From Euglena gracilis (Eukaryota; Euglenida; Euglenophyceae; Euglenales), in assembly GCA_039621445.1 (NCBI GenBank), contig CP154955.1:9598241-9662240 (forward strand): a DNA stretch of 64,000 nt, written 5' to 3'. The position numbers and the translations under genes are program-made. Shown here piece after piece: positions 11,169 through 63,769 of the stretch. The first letter of the stretch is position 1, and each line of letters opens with the position of its first letter. Under the pieces are notes generated by a model. The model saw only the letters and a program-made list of their open reading frames with translations. It ran no database searches and was not told where the DNA came from.

Positions 11169-11351
11169 TTAAGCCAGGTCGGGGACAGTCCCTGTCTCAC
11201 AAGTGAAAAAGCGTGGCACCACCTCGAAGCCAGTGCGGTCCATGGCCCAAAGCTGCCGTTCACCCCTGATGCATGCGGCACACAGTTTTTGGAATGTGTC
11301 GGTAGCAGCTGAGCCCGTTCGAAACAGCTGGATGGACAAAATCTCCGCCAT
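11169..11351 (-). CDS. Small open frame of unknown function (tentative)
   Basis: Sixty codons from ATG to TAA on the - strand have balanced protein-like composition, with the stretch GERQLWAMDRTGFEVVPRFF. Such a frame stands out in this repeat-rich stretch. It could be a lone exon or a decayed transposon gene. I recognise no domain and see no partner exon nearby. Confidence 0.25.
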   Translation of the reverse strand: MAEILSIQLFRTGSAATDTFQKLCAACIRGERQLWAMDRTGFEVVPRFFTCETGTVPDLA

Positions 11352-11359
11352 GAATTCTT

Positions 11360-12800
11360 AGGGGGTGCTACCCCCGTGACCCCCCCCCCCCCGTGACCCC
11401 CCCGTGACCCCCCGTGACCCGAGAATCGAACCTTCAATTTTCATACAACGAATCAACCTTCATCACTTCAGCCTTTCTTTTTGTGGATCATTGATGCTGC
11501 CTCCCGACCATAGGTGTCACAAGGGGGGGCCGGGGGGGGGGGCGTGCCCACCCCCCCTCCCTGGGATTTGGCAAAGAAAAAAATTTGTCTCCGCACAAAA
11601 ATTCAGTGTCTCAGAATCAAACTTTTTGTTTAAGTTTCGAAATTTTGATGATTTCCAGCCAATTTTTGCATTTTCATTGACAAAAACCTGTCACCGTCTT
11701 GCTGCCTTTCTACCGCAATGATTTTGAACTATAAAAAAATCAAGCCTGCTTGACACAAAACAAATTTGGTAGTTTGCCTTGGTGAGCCCAAATCCAACCC
11801 ATTTTTGCACCCCCGATCCATCCGCCCTTTGAGTGGCTGGAAAAAATTTAAAAAAAACTCGTTGATGGGCCCTTCAAAAAGACTTTCTGGCGCTTTGTGC
11901 CAGTTTTTTTTTTAAACCGAGGGGAGGGGGGTCTAGGGCTGGAAAAAAAGCCGCTGGCTAGAAAAAGGCAGCACGCTGGCTGGACCCCCTGGGGGGAATG
12001 GGGCACCCTATTGTCAACCATGAGTTTGCTCATTTTTGTTTCAGGAAACGGCAGGGTCGCTGGGGTTCACATGGGGAACCCTGAACACTTGTCACCGTCT
12101 GGCCGCCCTTTGGGCGGCAAAGTGCCAATGAGAGCAGCCAACCTTCCACGGAACTGAATGCTCGTCCCCCCCCCCCCGGGAAAATTGTTCCGACGCCGAT
12201 GCTCCCGACTACCTCCAAAGTGGCATACTTCCCCCGTGACCCCCCGTGATGCGCACCACCCCCTTATCTTTCTTTTCTGGCAGTGACGTTTGGTTGTGAT
12301 TGTTATTGTGGTTTTTTTGGCAGTGACGTTTGTTTCCCGCACCTTCGTCCATGAACTCTGACCAGGCAAGAGTCGACCCAAGCCTTCATTCATCATTGTA
12401 AGTTGTCCTCCTGTAGGTTGGAGCTGCCATTGAACACCATGAACCTAAAAATCCTTTTCCACAGCTTTTGCTGTTGAAAAACGCTGTCGCTGCCAATGCC
12501 CAAATTTCGTTTCGGTTTGCATTGGGTGGGAAACTGGAGGCGTTGACTGTTTTTTTTTTGACACCTTCCCACCGCTCCAACACACTTGTGTACCCTTCCC
12601 CACCGACCACCCCTCCACCCCCCCCCCCCCGGCCGAGGTTTCAGGTCAGGTGGTGTGTTCAACCACTCATCTGGTTGGGGGGTGTGGGTGATTCAGAGGT
12701 TTTTTGACACCTGGTCGTACGACCAGCCCCCCCCCCCAGTCGGGGGTTGTAGGACCCCGGTCGGTGGGCATGGGGTGGGGCGGGTAGCACGTGCGCGCAG
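11360..12800. other. Presumed 5' region of the WDR90-like gene; no exon found
   Basis: The first strands of the CFA20 domain should be encoded upstream of 12807, but I could not find exons matching them. The stretch holds C/G tracts, GTGACC repeats and a CTGGTCGTACGACCAG palindrome at about 12710. A T-rich tract ending TTTCAG at 12044 could be an acceptor, with no recognisable exon after it. Confidence 0.4.
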
Positions 12801-12806
12801 CGTTGA

Positions 12807-39083
<26,277 letters not shown>

Positions 39084-39117
39084 GTATGCCATTTTCCCTC
39101 TGTTTGGAAAATTTGTT

Positions 39118-40985
39118 TGATTTAATAAATATTCATTCCTTTATCCCCACCATGGAACCAGGTTTCCAACGTATTCAAAGTTCATTGGAAATATTGTTCT
39201 TGCTCTTTTGCTTAATTTTTACTTTTCAGGAAAATGCATTTCTAGTTGGCCCGGTTTTGTACCACCCCTCTCCAGGATTTGGTGTTCCACACTGGGCACA
39301 TGCTCTATGGGTACGATGTATCGCCTCCGCCAACTCCTTGCTATTATCCCGCCACCCAGAAAGGAGCTTGCTTTTGTGTGTATGCGGTGTGTGGTGTGGT
39401 AATGGTGGTGTGTGCGCGCGCGCATGTGACGTTGTGTGTGCACGCGCGACGTGACTGTTTGTTATGTCCAAGTTGGTGGCAAGGAGTCGTTTAAACCGAA
39501 GGTGACCTTCTGTCTTGTTCCTCCAGCATGATTTTTCCTGGACCTTGGAACCCCCCCCCCCCCCGGAAGAATTTCGCACCTCTTAAAACAATAGTGGTCA
39601 TTACAAATGGCTTAATGCTGAACATGATAGAATTTAACCCTGAGGTGAGGAAGCACAACTTTGCCATCACCATTTCAAAAAATAATTATAATAAAATAAT
39701 AATATAATAATAATAACATTATTATTAGGGTGTATTAGTATTATTAGGTTGCAAGACCTACCTCTCATTAAAACATCTAAAGGATTTGGGTTAGTGTTTG
39801 AATTTGAGTTGAAGTTTGGGCTCAGATTAGGGTGAAGGTTAGGGTTGGGGTTTGGTGCTATGTGCTGCTGGTTAAAAATTCAGGGAGAGATGGTCTCCTT
39901 TGCAAAAGCGCTCACTGTGACAACCTTTCCAAGTATACAGAGCAACACCCTCCTTCTGGCATGAAAAGATGCGGGGAAACCTGTGTGGTTAAAGAAAAAA
40001 CTGTGTTGTGCTGTAAATGCATGTACAGGATCAAATGAGCAGGGCGGCCAGAAGGCGATCGGTGCGGCGCCACAGGAAGGGCCAGAAATGGGTCAGCGAC
40101 CACAGTGAGGGATAAAGGCGGTCGCTTCTGATAGACCTCAGAAGCACCCGGCGGTAGCCAACTGTTCAAAACGGCAAATATATATAATATAATATGTATA
40201 ATATAATATAAATATAATACGCAACCCACACAGACACAGGGGGGGTAACAAGGTGGTCTGGGACCCAGTATTTTGAGTCAATTTTGGGTCAAAATACTAT
40301 TTTGGCACTTCGTGCTGAAAACAGGCCAAAAAAAAACAGGACAGCCCCTGGCGGGGTGGACATTCAGCCCGACCCCAACCCTCCCCCCCCCCGGGGGGGG
40401 GGGCCCAAAGAAACCCCCCTCCCTCCCTCCCCGGTCCAAACTATAAAAAAAAAATCACTGATGCCAAGTCAACCCACAGGCAGTCCTTTTCTGTCATTTG
40501 TGGGCAGTGCTTTCCGTTGGATTAGGAGGGTCGTCCATCAATCGAATCCTCCCAATGATTGGCGCAATTCCGGACCGATTCCTGGGAATCCGACCGCTTC
40601 TGTGCATCCAGTGGATCAAAGCTTCCGTGGTTGAGGGAAACGCTCTCCTTTTGACCCAAAACCAATCCACCTCGGCCAATGACCTTTGCTATGTCCTGGT
40701 GCTTTGGGGAACATCATGGCGGTCTGCACAGACAGCAATGCCGCACAATCATTCGGAGGCGGCCTAATTTCTGTAAATGAAATGTCGGAGTCTGACGTGC
40801 CTTCTAATTTGGCAGAAACCAAGGGCAACCTCACAAGACAATCGCAATCTCAAAAAAAATAATAATAAATTAGGAAAGTGTTCGAGCAAGCTTCTGACAT
40901 CCGAGGCTTGACCGGATGCCAGTTTTGGGCGACCCGCGCTCTGGGTGCACCTGGGCACCTCCAGGGTCCGCCGGCCCTCCTAAAT
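39118..40985. other. Convergent stretch between the two genes
   Basis: Contains a TG/CG alternation (39360-39450), a C tract at 39548, an AATAAT-rich piece at 39676-39730, a degenerate TTAGGG-like run (39826-39853) and a C/G-tract element with a GCACTTCGTGC hairpin (40235-40450). No confident exon on either strand, although the second WD40 half should lie around here if the WDR90-like gene were complete. Confidence 0.45.
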
Positions 40986-54575
<13,590 letters not shown>

Positions 54576-54576
54576 A

Positions 54577-54935
54577 CAATGATTTACCGACCCCCTCCCG
54601 GGGGGTCACTCTACTCTTCGAAAAACCAGTCAGACATTTTTTTTCGGGAAACCAGTCATTCACTACCCCCCCCCCCCCAGCTACAGCCCCCCAGAGGCTC
54701 GGCCACTCAGGAAAACTGGCCACTTTCCAGCCACTTTAGGCCATTTTAGGCCAAAAAAATTTCCCTGCGCCTTCACGCCGGGGTAACTCAAGTCACTCTT
54801 GTCCACCCCTGGCCGACCCCCCGGGGCGGGGGGGAAGGGGATCCGGGACAAAAACCAGTCAGTCACTCTGGAAAAAAAAACCAGTCAACCACCGGGGGGG
54901 GGGGGGGGTAGGTCAGTGACTGAGTGATTGTATGT
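54577..54935. mobile_element. TGACTGACTGG-family MITE, copy 4, abutting the ATG
   Basis: CATACAATGATTTACCGACC at one end and the complement of CATACAATCACTCAGTC at the other. Inside are AACCAGTCAGTCAC, GGCCACTCAGGAAAAC and a GCGCCTTCACGCC hairpin. Its end overlaps the bases directly before the ATG at 54575. Confidence 0.65.
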
Positions 54936-55179
54936 TTCTGGCCCCCAACCTGAAGGGAAGTTCAGGCAGGCTTCCTCTTTCCCACCCCAGAGGCAGGGAG
55001 CTCCTGTTTGACCTCTTTTAAGACCCCGGGGGGGGGGGGTCCCCCCCACCCACCCAGCCTGGGTTTAACACCATTGGGGGGTAAGGCCATTTCCCATAAA
55101 AATTTTGGCACTTCGCGCCGAAACCCATACCCGGGCCTCCAGCCCCCCCCCCCCCCCGGCCTGGAGGGTCCGAACCACC

Positions 55180-55275
55180 CACCCCCCTCCAGGGGGCCGC
55201 CCCCTCCGGGGGTCCAACACGGGCCACCATCCAGGCCACCATCCAATACCGCACGACACTCCGGCCCCGGGTAGG
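55180..55275 (+). CDS. Possible isolated exon of unknown gene (weak)
   Basis: Between CCTCCAG and GTAGGC the frame reads GAAPSGGPTRATIQATIQYR and TTLRPR on the + strand. Both splice-like sites and GC content resemble exons here. The other strand is open as well and there is no partner exon, so this may be chance. Confidence 0.2.
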
Positions 55276-55299
55276 CCCCTTGGAGGCAGGGCCATGGCG

Positions 55300-58200
55300 G
55301 CTCTGTCGACCTTGGGCACTGCAGGAATGTGGGGCGCTTCTAATCCTAATCCCAATCCCCCCGGCCTGGTCCCCGGGGGGGGGGGGGGTCCTGCCCCAGA
55401 CCCACCCACCCACCCACCCACCCACCCACCCCCTGCCCCAGGAGGGAGTCTTCTGACTGTAAAAAAAAAAGCAGAAGAAGAGGAAGCCTGGTTTGGGTAC
55501 GGGCTGCAACCCAGGCAGTCCCCTGAAAAACCTTCAAAAAAAAGCCCACCCCAGGCAAATCTCTAAAACTACAGTCACTTTGCCCCCCCCTGCACCGAAG
55601 GCAACAGGAAAGTGTGCTACAGCCTACCTTGCCAACCATGGCGTCGCTCAATATCCCGGGGAGGTCCGGACCCCCTCCCTCCCCCCATTGGGGTCCCAGC
55701 TGGAACTAGGCCTGAAGCAGGTTTGAACGGGGTAAAATTTCCGATGGGGGGAAAAAACCCAAGAAATGATCCCCCCCTGAAGACCGAATTCGGCCGCCAA
55801 AGAATATAACCCCCTCCAGAATGCCATAAAGGCAAATGACACAAAGCGGAAAAAGTTTTGCAAGATGCAAAACTCACAAAAATCGATGAAATCAGGCCAG
55901 AAGATAAAAGAATCCATTGTGCACCTAGAATGTCAAAAAAGCTCCGAAGGGCCTGGTGGAGCATCTTTCGGCCAGTTTTGGACTTTGAAAATCTTTCCCA
56001 AATCATGGTAAGCCCTCCCCAAATAATAACCCCCTGGACCCCGAATTCAGGCGTCCAAAAGAATATTCGAAGTTTATTATGGGGGGGGTCAAAAAAACTC
56101 CGAAACTGCAAAAAGCCCCAAAAAAATTAATTATGCAAAGGCCGATTTTTGGTCCATAATTTGACTTGGGTAGCCCATTTTTTTTGACAGGGCTACTTGG
56201 CTGGTTGGACCTCCCCGCTGGAGGTAGGGTTCCCCTTTGGACTATTATTCTCGACCCCCCCCCCCCCCCGTGGGGGTCGAGAATGCCTTCCCCCCTCCTG
56301 TCTGCCACACCAGCCAATCCGACTGCTCTCGTGGGTTGATTGATGCAGAATCCGTCTGGAAGAAAAGCATGGTCCTGTGGGCGGAAAAAACACTGTGTTC
56401 GGAGGCGATATGACAACGGGTTGGTGCTAATGATTAATGATCGCCGTTCACGAGGATAGAACGACAAATCCAACACTTGGATCAATCAATATTTGTGTCA
56501 ACCAATCACACAATCAATATTTGTGTCAACCAATGGAAGGGTGGAGGGAGCGGGGGAGGGGGGACCCGTCAAAATTTAATGATCTTCTTTTGGGGGGGGG
56601 GGTGCCTTTGTGAGGCAGGAAGGTTTGATTTCAGCTCGCATGGGGTGCAAGACTCTGAGTGAACGCCCCGACTGGTCAATAAGCAACGGCCTGTGCACGG
56701 CAGCAGCGGCAACAGCAAAGTGCATCGTCCACAGTGGCGGGAGGGCGTGCGGCGCACAGTTGCCGCACCCCAGCAACTGGGTTGGCTCCTAAATCACCAA
56801 CCCCCCCCCATTTAGACGTACGCCCCCCCGTTCATACCGACTCCCCCCATTTGTACCGACCCCCCCCCCCGGGATCTCAAGAAAAGTGAAAGTGACATAC
56901 CAACCCGTTGGTGAAAATGAGGAGGGGGGGGTGCCAATACCCCAAACAGCACCTCCTGCAGCTGACACTTCCCTTAAATTATCCTTTTGCAGTGACCGAT
57001 GCGAAGGGGGAGGGTCAGAGCGGGGGGGACATGTGGTGCTAGACTAAATGAGTCAGCATTTCCGCTGACTTGGGACGTTTGGTGTTTTGACTGGATGGCG
57101 TCAAATTTCAGGCAAATTCAATGTTTGGCAAAACTCAATCAAGTCAGGTGTTGTTTTCTGCTGCCCTCCGGTCAACCACCGAAGCAGGCCCAGTCGGTCT
57201 CTATCAGTAGGAACCCTCAGCATCCAATTAATAGTGCATCTTTTCACCAGTTTTTGCATTTTTTTCCATTCTGTTTTCTAGGCTCTATGTTGCGTCCCCT
57301 CCCCCTACCAAGTGCTCTCATTTTGGATGCACCACACATTGTGCATTTTTGAACGCCTTCTTTTTCACCCCCCCCAAAATACGCAGGTGGTGGATGGGCA
57401 AATACATCAAAAAGAAATCAAAACTCATAACTTTTTCAAAAATTTGGGAAGATTTTCATTCTGAAAACAAGGCGCTTGTTCACCAAAAAGATTAAAACAA
57501 CAAAATGGACAAAAAGTTTGGTAAAATCTTGCCGAAATGCGGAGCTTTTCTAAGTTGAAACCATTTCCCAGCAGAAATCAATGAATGTCATGGGGGGACA
57601 CAAAAATCACAAAAAACAAAGAAGCACAAATCAGATACGCCCAAAAAAAAAAGTTAAGAAAAGCGTTGTATTCCCCTTCCCCTTGCACCTCTTTTGATCA
57701 CAAAAACTTGGTCAACCTTAACTGAAATCCTGGCCGTGGGCAGTGCAGCGCAGTCCTCCACAGGCCCCTAGGAATGATAGAACTAACACGGTGGTTGGCC
57801 ATCGAGGGAAGGGGCAGCTGAAGTCTGATCCCTTCCGCTCCTGTTTGCGCCGCTGCTGTTTAATTTTTTATTGAGAGGTCTCATACTTGGGAAATCCACC
57901 ACTTGGTTAGGTGGTCATTTACCTCCCCCCAGGCACTTGGCCCGGGCCATGATTGGAGGTTAGGCCGGAGGGTCAACTAGGGGGCCTTTGCATGTTCAGA
58001 ATTTCAGTGGCCATGTGCAGAAGGCCAAAGGCCAACTTTAGGGGGGCCAAGTTTGCATGTGAGGAGGAGGGGGGCCAAGCGCCGGGGGGGGGGGTGCTCC
58101 CTCAGCACCAGTGCACCCGCTGCAATAGTTTTGACCATTTACCTCCTCCCCCCCCCCCGGTGTAAAATGGGTGCCCTCCGGGATCTGCAGAAAAAGAATC

Positions 58201-58800
58201 TTCAAAAGAAGGCAAGATGATTCAGACTTGTGCTTCCCTTCTGTGGATAATATGCAATTCTGCCAAAAAAAAACACAACGATATGCATCACAAATAAAAC
58301 AAAAGAACTTAATGTTTCAGAAAAATTGAATGTTTCAGGAAATTGATTATTCCTGAGGGAGCTCTTTGGGGATTCCCCGGGATTTGGCCCAATGCCCTCA
58401 TACTGCCACCGCGTAGCTCCCCGGCCGCCCCTGGCCTGGCGTAGCAGTCACAGAGGCCCAGAGGGTGGAAATGAACAGAACTTGCCTGCCCCTGGCAGGA
58501 GGCAAATGATGCGGGGGGCCCCTGTCCCGCCCCCCGGGTTGGAATGTGGAACGCCACTTGATGTGCTGGGCAGACGCTCAGGCTTCTTTTTTGAACAAAC
58601 CCGGGGGGGGGGAGGGCGGGTCCCTGGCCGCTCACCACACAACCTGGGCCAGAAGCGAGGTTAGTACCGGCCATGAACAGACAAAAAGCCTGAGTGCAAT
58701 TAAGGGGGGGGGGGGTGCCCCGTGCCGTGGCACATGCTCTCGGGCCGGAAGGAGTTCCCCCGGCACCACTGATTCAGAAAAAAGAGTGAGAAGGAGTTTG
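55300..58800. other. No convincing gene
   Basis: Contains C/G-tract elements with CGTTCATACCGAC and TTTGTACCGACC words (56800-56880, related to 53640-53710), a CGACCCCC/GGGGGTCGAG hairpin at 56245-56285, and moderately open frames at 56610-56790 and 57000-57350 without recognisable motifs. Nothing here meets the standard of the exons described above. Confidence 0.4.
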
Positions 58801-58817
58801 CAAAAGGAGGGGGGGTC

Positions 58818-60578
58818 GCTGAGCTCTTATCTCTTTAGAGTAAGAGCGAAGCTTACCACCCCGGCGACGGGGGGTCGGACCCCCCCCCCGCCCCCCCCCC
58901 CGCCCCCCCCGCCCCCCCCCGGCGCCCCCGCCCCCCCCCCTGGGTAGGTCCGGAAACCCCGGGATTATCGATGTGGCTGGATTTCGTGGCCCCCAAAGTG
59001 AATGGCCTATAGGTTAGGGGACGGTCCCTAGTACCTCCAGAGCCCTTCGGTTACCCGCAACTCCCCGCCAGTCCGGAGATACGGCCCGAGCAAAAAAGTT
59101 GTCTACCGTTTTTTTTTCGGGGGAAATTGCAGGGTCATTTTGGGGTCAAAAAATCGAAAATTTCAAAATATCTCGAAAACGCCGGAGAGTTGAGAAAAAG
59201 TGAAGAGGACGTCATTCCACAACTTCGGGACGCCCGATAGATCAGTATGCTCGGTTTAGGCCAACTACCGGCCTAGCCCGAGATACGCCCGTTTTGGGGT
59301 TTTGGGCCAGTTTTGCCAGTTTTGGCCATTTCGGGCCCGTTCGGGGCCCGAAACCGTAAATTGACCGTATCTCGGGCTAGACGGGGGGTTGGAGCCCAAA
59401 CCAGGGGGTCAATCATTAGGTTTAGGGGGGGGGGTTTGACCGTTTTTTGCGGTTCCCAGGGTCTGGTTGTGCCATTTTGGGCCAGTTTTGGGTATTCGGG
59501 GACCCCTGTAGGGTTCGAGGGCCGCCGGGCTGGGGTCCAAAAATCGAAAATTTCAAAATATCTCGAAAACGCTGCGGAGTTGAGGAAAAGTGATGGCGAC
59601 CTTATTTGATGACCTTGGAACGCCCTATCGATCAGTATCTGCGGTTTAGGACAACGCCCGAGATACGGCCGTTTTGGGGGTTTTGGGCCCGTTTGGCCAG
59701 TTTTGGCCCGTTCAGGGCCCGAAACCGTAAATCGGCCGTATCTCGGGCTAGACGGGGAGTTGGGACCCAAACTGGGGGTCAAACATTACGTTTAGGGGGG
59801 GGGGGTTGACCGTTCTTTGGGGTTCCCGGGGTCTGGTTGTGCGATTTTGGCCAGTTTTGGGTGTTCGGGGACCCCATCGCGCGCCGTCAGGGCGGCTGGG
59901 TGAGGGGGGGTCGGGTGGCAGGTCGGGACCCAAAATTTTGAAAATTTTTTTTCGCTCAAAAACACTTTTTTTCACTTCAGAACATCAAAAAAAGTGTTTT
60001 TGAGCGAAAAAAAAATTTCCGACCCGGACCCCTCCTCCATGCCCCCCCCCCCTGGATCCCCCCCCCCTGGCCGGTGGACTTAGCCATTTTTGGGTCAAAA
60101 AGTCAAAAAAATTCAAAAAAAAATTTTTCGCCCAAAACCATGTTTTTTGACCTCCCGGACCCGAAAAAAGTGTTTTCGAGCCAAAAATGAGCATTTTTCG
60201 ACCCGCCGGCGCCCCGTTTTGGGCTGCCGACCCATTGACTTTGGGTCAAAACCGGGTGAAAAAAGTCAAAAAAATCGAAAAAAAAAATTTTGCCCGAAAC
60301 GATGTTTTTTGGCCTCCCGGACCCAGAAAAACTGTTTTTGAGCCAAAAATGAGCGTTTTTCGACCCGCCGGCGCCCCGTTTCGGGCCGCCAACCCATTGA
60401 CTTTGGGTCAAACCCGGGTGAAAAAAGTCGAAAAAATCGAAAAAAAAATTTTCCCCAAAACGATGTTTTTTGGCCTCCCGGACCGGGAAAACCTGTGTTT
60501 GAGCCGAAAATGAGCGTTTTTCCCGGGCCGGGCCGGGGTGGTCTCCCAAAGAGCTCAGCTCTACGTCACACCCTGGTC
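58818..60578 (+). repeat. Large tandem repeat unit A (about 1.76 kb)
   Basis: Starts GCTGAGCTCTTATCTCTTTA and ends with GGTGGTCTCCCAAAGAGCTC, AGCTCTA and CCCTGGT. Within it, two kinds of subrepeat alternate: CCCGAGATACGGCC/TATCTCGAAAACGC modules, and a roughly 190-base module with TTTTTTGGCCTCCCGGACC and TTTTTCGACCCGCCGGCGCC. The first and last 11 bases of the unit (GCTGAGCTCTT) are inverted copies, suggesting a former mobile element. Confidence 0.8.
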
Positions 60579-62016
60579 GCTGAGCTCTTATCTCTTTAGA
60601 GCAAGAGCGAAGCTTACCACCCCCTCCCCCCAAACCCCCCCAACCCTCCCGCCCCCCCCCCTGAGTAGGCAATGGCACCCACGGATTATCGATGTGACCT
60701 GATTTCCGGACCCGAAAAGTTAATAGCCTATAGGTCAGGAGAGGATCCCTAGTTTCTCCAGAGCCCTCACTTTGCCGGCAACTCCCCGCCAGTCCGGAGA
60801 TATGGCCCGAGCAAAAAAGTTTGTCAACCGTTTTTTTTTCCCAAAGAAATTTCATTGGACAGGCAAAAAGGGGTCATTTTGGGGGTCAAAAAATCGAAAA
60901 ATTCAAAATATCTCGAAAACGCCAGGGAGTTGAGAAAAAGTAAAGAGTACCTCATTCCACAACTTTGGGACGCCCTATCCACCGGTATGCACGGTTTCCG
61001 CCTGGGCCGAGATATGGCCGATTTGTGGTTTCGCCATGGGGGAACTCTGCCATTTGGAGCCCAAAAGAGGCCAAAAAACCAGTTTTTGTAAAATATCTCC
61101 AAAATGGTGGGGAGTTGGAAAAAAAAGTCCGGAGACCTAAATAGAAGCCCTTGGAACGCCCTATCTACTGGCATTTTGATTTCCCCGCAACTCCCCGCCA
61201 AGCCCGAGATAAGGCCGTTTTTCGGCCCAGATGGCCGTTTTGTACACTTTTCCCGCTGTCCGACTTTCGTTTTCGGGGGATGGGGGGGGTCAAAAATCAA
61301 TGTTTTCAACTTTTCTCGAAAATGATGCAAAATCAAAGGAAATGTCCGGAGACCTAATTTGAAGCCCTTGGAATGCCCCATCTACCGGTGTTTTGATTTC
61401 CCCGCAACTCCCCGCGTGACCCGAGATACGGCCTTTTTTCGGCCAGTTTGGGACGTTTTGTACACTTTTTCCACTGTCCAACTGTCCGTTTTCGGCCAAA
61501 AAAAAAGTCGAAAAAAATCGAAAAAAAAAATTCCCAGACCCATGTTTTTTTGGCCTCCCGGACCCGGAAAACCTGTTTTTGAGCCAAAATGAGCGTTTTT
61601 CGACCCGCCAGCGCCCCGGTTTGGGCCGCCGACCCATTGACTTTGGGTCAAAACCGGGTCAAAAAAGTCGGAAAAAAAATCGAAAAAAAATTGCCCAAAA
61701 CGATGTTTTTTGGCCTCCCAGACCCAGAAAAAAGTGTTTTTGGGCCAAAAATGAGTGTTTTTCGACCCGCCAGCACCCCATTTTGGGCCCGAATCCTTTG
61801 GACTTTGGGTCATTTTTGGGTCAAAAAAGTCGAAAAAAAATCGAAAATTTTTTTGCCCAAAACAATGTTTTTTGCCTCCCGGACCCGGAAAAAGTGTTTT
61901 TGAGCCGAAAATGAGTGTTTTTCAACTCCCCAGCCCCGGCCCGGGCCGAGCCGCCGGCCGGGCCGGGCCGGGCCGGGGTGGTCTCCCAAAGAGCTCAGCT
62001 CTAATTCATACCCTGG
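60579..62016 (+). repeat. Large tandem repeat unit B (about 1.44 kb)
   Basis: Same boundaries and order of subrepeats as unit A: GCTGAGCTCTTATCTCTTTA at the start, GGTGGTCTCCCAAAGAGCTC and CCCTGGT at the end. It is shorter because some subrepeats are missing or replaced. The open frames in it come from the repeats. Confidence 0.8.
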
Positions 62017-62129
62017 TTGGGCGTGGGGACACGGGAAACGCTTCCAAACAGCTTTCAATCCTTTGTGTTACCATTTTTGGGACAGGTGCCTGTCCATAGC
62101 AGGCACCTCGGGGGGGGGGGGGCACAAAC

Positions 62130-62215
62130 ACAGACAAAAGGACCAGAGGCGGACAACAGCGCCAGGCCAGCAGAAGGGATGGAAGGCACCAAGCAAACAG
62201 CCACAGTGCACCAGA
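62130..62215. repeat. Dispersed repeat (ACAGACAAAAGGACCAGAGG), copy 1
   Basis: About 85 bases matching 62990-63075 in direct orientation and 63205-63295 inverted: CAACAGCGCCAGGCCAGCAG, GGGATGGAAGGCACCAA, ACAGCCACAGTG. Confidence 0.7.
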
Positions 62216-62984
62216 GGAGTGCACACAGGGGTCGGGTCGAAAGTGCCGTGCCCCCCATCCTCGGGCCACTGCTACGAGCCAAGCTCAGGGAGGGTGGTGG
62301 GTCGGGTGTGTGAGGGGGACCCGGCCAGGTGGACCCTCAGGGACGTGCCGAGGGGTGAGAGGCGGGTGGGATGGCAAAGGTAAAGGCGGGGGCCGGGGCG
62401 GGGCCTGGGGCACCAGGACACCGCCAACCAGCGCCAATGGCCCAAGCAGAGATTTGTTCAAGTTTCGTGACCCGGCGGGGGGGGGGGTCCCAACCAAGCT
62501 CCCCCCCAGCGGGGGGGTGGGGTCAAGCTGAGTGGGCACTCCACCAAAGGCAGGGTTTTCTTTTATTTTCGGCGCTGTGTGCCGAAATTTTTTTGACCCA
62601 AAATTGACCCTCTAAAAGTTTGGTCCCCCCCCAGGGGTGGGTGGGTGGGTGAGTGGGTCCGCCCCCCCCCTGTCCCCCCCCCGGGTCCTAAAAAAAACCA
62701 TCTGGGCCCAACCCAGGCTCAGGGATTGGGGATTCATTTTTGCGCATTGCCACTTGTTCAAACGTGGGCAGTCGAACCCCCAGGCACACATGACAGTCGA
62801 GTGTTGTTGTTGGGAATCGCCAGGATTTGTCCGGGCCATAGATTCGATTCGCTTGGTGACCCCCTCCCCTGGGGGGGACTTTTTCCTGGGCTCAAACCCA
62901 CCCCACCACTTGTTTCGAAAACCCACCGACTCACGGCCCCCCACCCAGCAGGAGGGTCAACCAGTCCCACCAGGCTCCCGCCAC

Positions 62985-63300
62985 CTCCACGTGCACAGAC
63001 AAAAAGGGCCAGAGGCGAAAAACAGCGTCAGGCCAGAAGAAGGGATAAAAAGGCACCAAACAAACAACCACAGGGGGTCAACTGCCCACTCACCCACCCA
63101 CCCACCCAAAATAAAGTCAAAATCAGCCGAAAAACGCTGAAATTTTTCTCTGGTCTGGCCTTCAGCCTGGCCAAAATCTGACCCATGGCGCACCCCCCCC
63201 CCTGTGTGCACTGTGGCTGTTTGTTTGGTGCCTTTTATCCCAATTTCCGGCCTGGCGCTGTTGTTCGCCTCGGGCCCGTTTTGTCTGTGTGCATGGTACC
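62985..63300. mobile_element. Inverted-repeat element with GTGCACAGACAAAA ends
   Basis: Arms 62985-63080 and 63205-63300 are reverse complements of about 90 bases around a 125-base centre containing CACCCACCCACCC. The arm also exists alone at 62130-62215, so it can move or recombine separately. Confidence 0.7.
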
Positions 63301-63769
63301 CCACCCCCCCCCCCAGGGAGTCCAGAGCACCCCGGGGGCTGGGGTCACGCAGGTGTGTGATTCTGTGGTCCTGGTCGGGCTTGAGTGGGAATGGCTGAGA
63401 ATTGTCGCGAATGATTGGGGGTGCTTGATGGGGGAGAGACAGCACGTGCTGGACTTTCCAAAAGCTTCTGACTGGCTTGTTTTCAAAAGCTCCTCGCCAG
63501 GGAGGGAGGCTCAAGAGGAAGCTTTGTTACATCCTTTGGTTAAACGGTAAACCCTCCCCCAAATAATACCAGGTTTTGAATAGTGCTGCGCTCTTAATGG
63601 GACATGAGGCTGAAAAGATTAGCATTGCAAATTTGGCGTAATTTATACGTTACAAATTACACCCTTGCAATTTACGGTGACTTTCAGTGATTTTACGGTA
63701 ATTTCTTAAACGTTAATGAAATGTTAACCTCCCCATACACCCACACCCGTTTTATTGAATTATTTTCGA

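Noticed and set aside
39826-39853. Interstitial telomere-like TTAGGG run
   Set aside because: Only a few imperfect units, with similar degenerate GGTTAGGG pieces at 35322, 50080 and 52975; not a telomere or clear fusion site.
57000-57352. 117-codon + strand frame as a gene
   Set aside because: Ordinary composition but no recognisable motif, start context or neighbouring exon; left as unannotated.
58309-58674. 121-codon - strand frame as a gene
   Set aside because: Pro/Gly-rich, without motif, spanning C/G tracts; no supporting splice sites.
60530-62016. 5S rRNA or snRNA gene at GGTGGTCTCCCAAAGAGC
   Set aside because: The words looked RNA-like at first, but neither the 5S internal control boxes nor conserved U1, U2 or U5 segments are present.
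62551-62704. Fourth copy of the CAGGG hAT-like MITE
   Set aside because: It has CAGGGTTTTC at one end and CCTAAAAAAAACCATCTG at the other, but the flanking 8-mers do not match, so membership is unproven.
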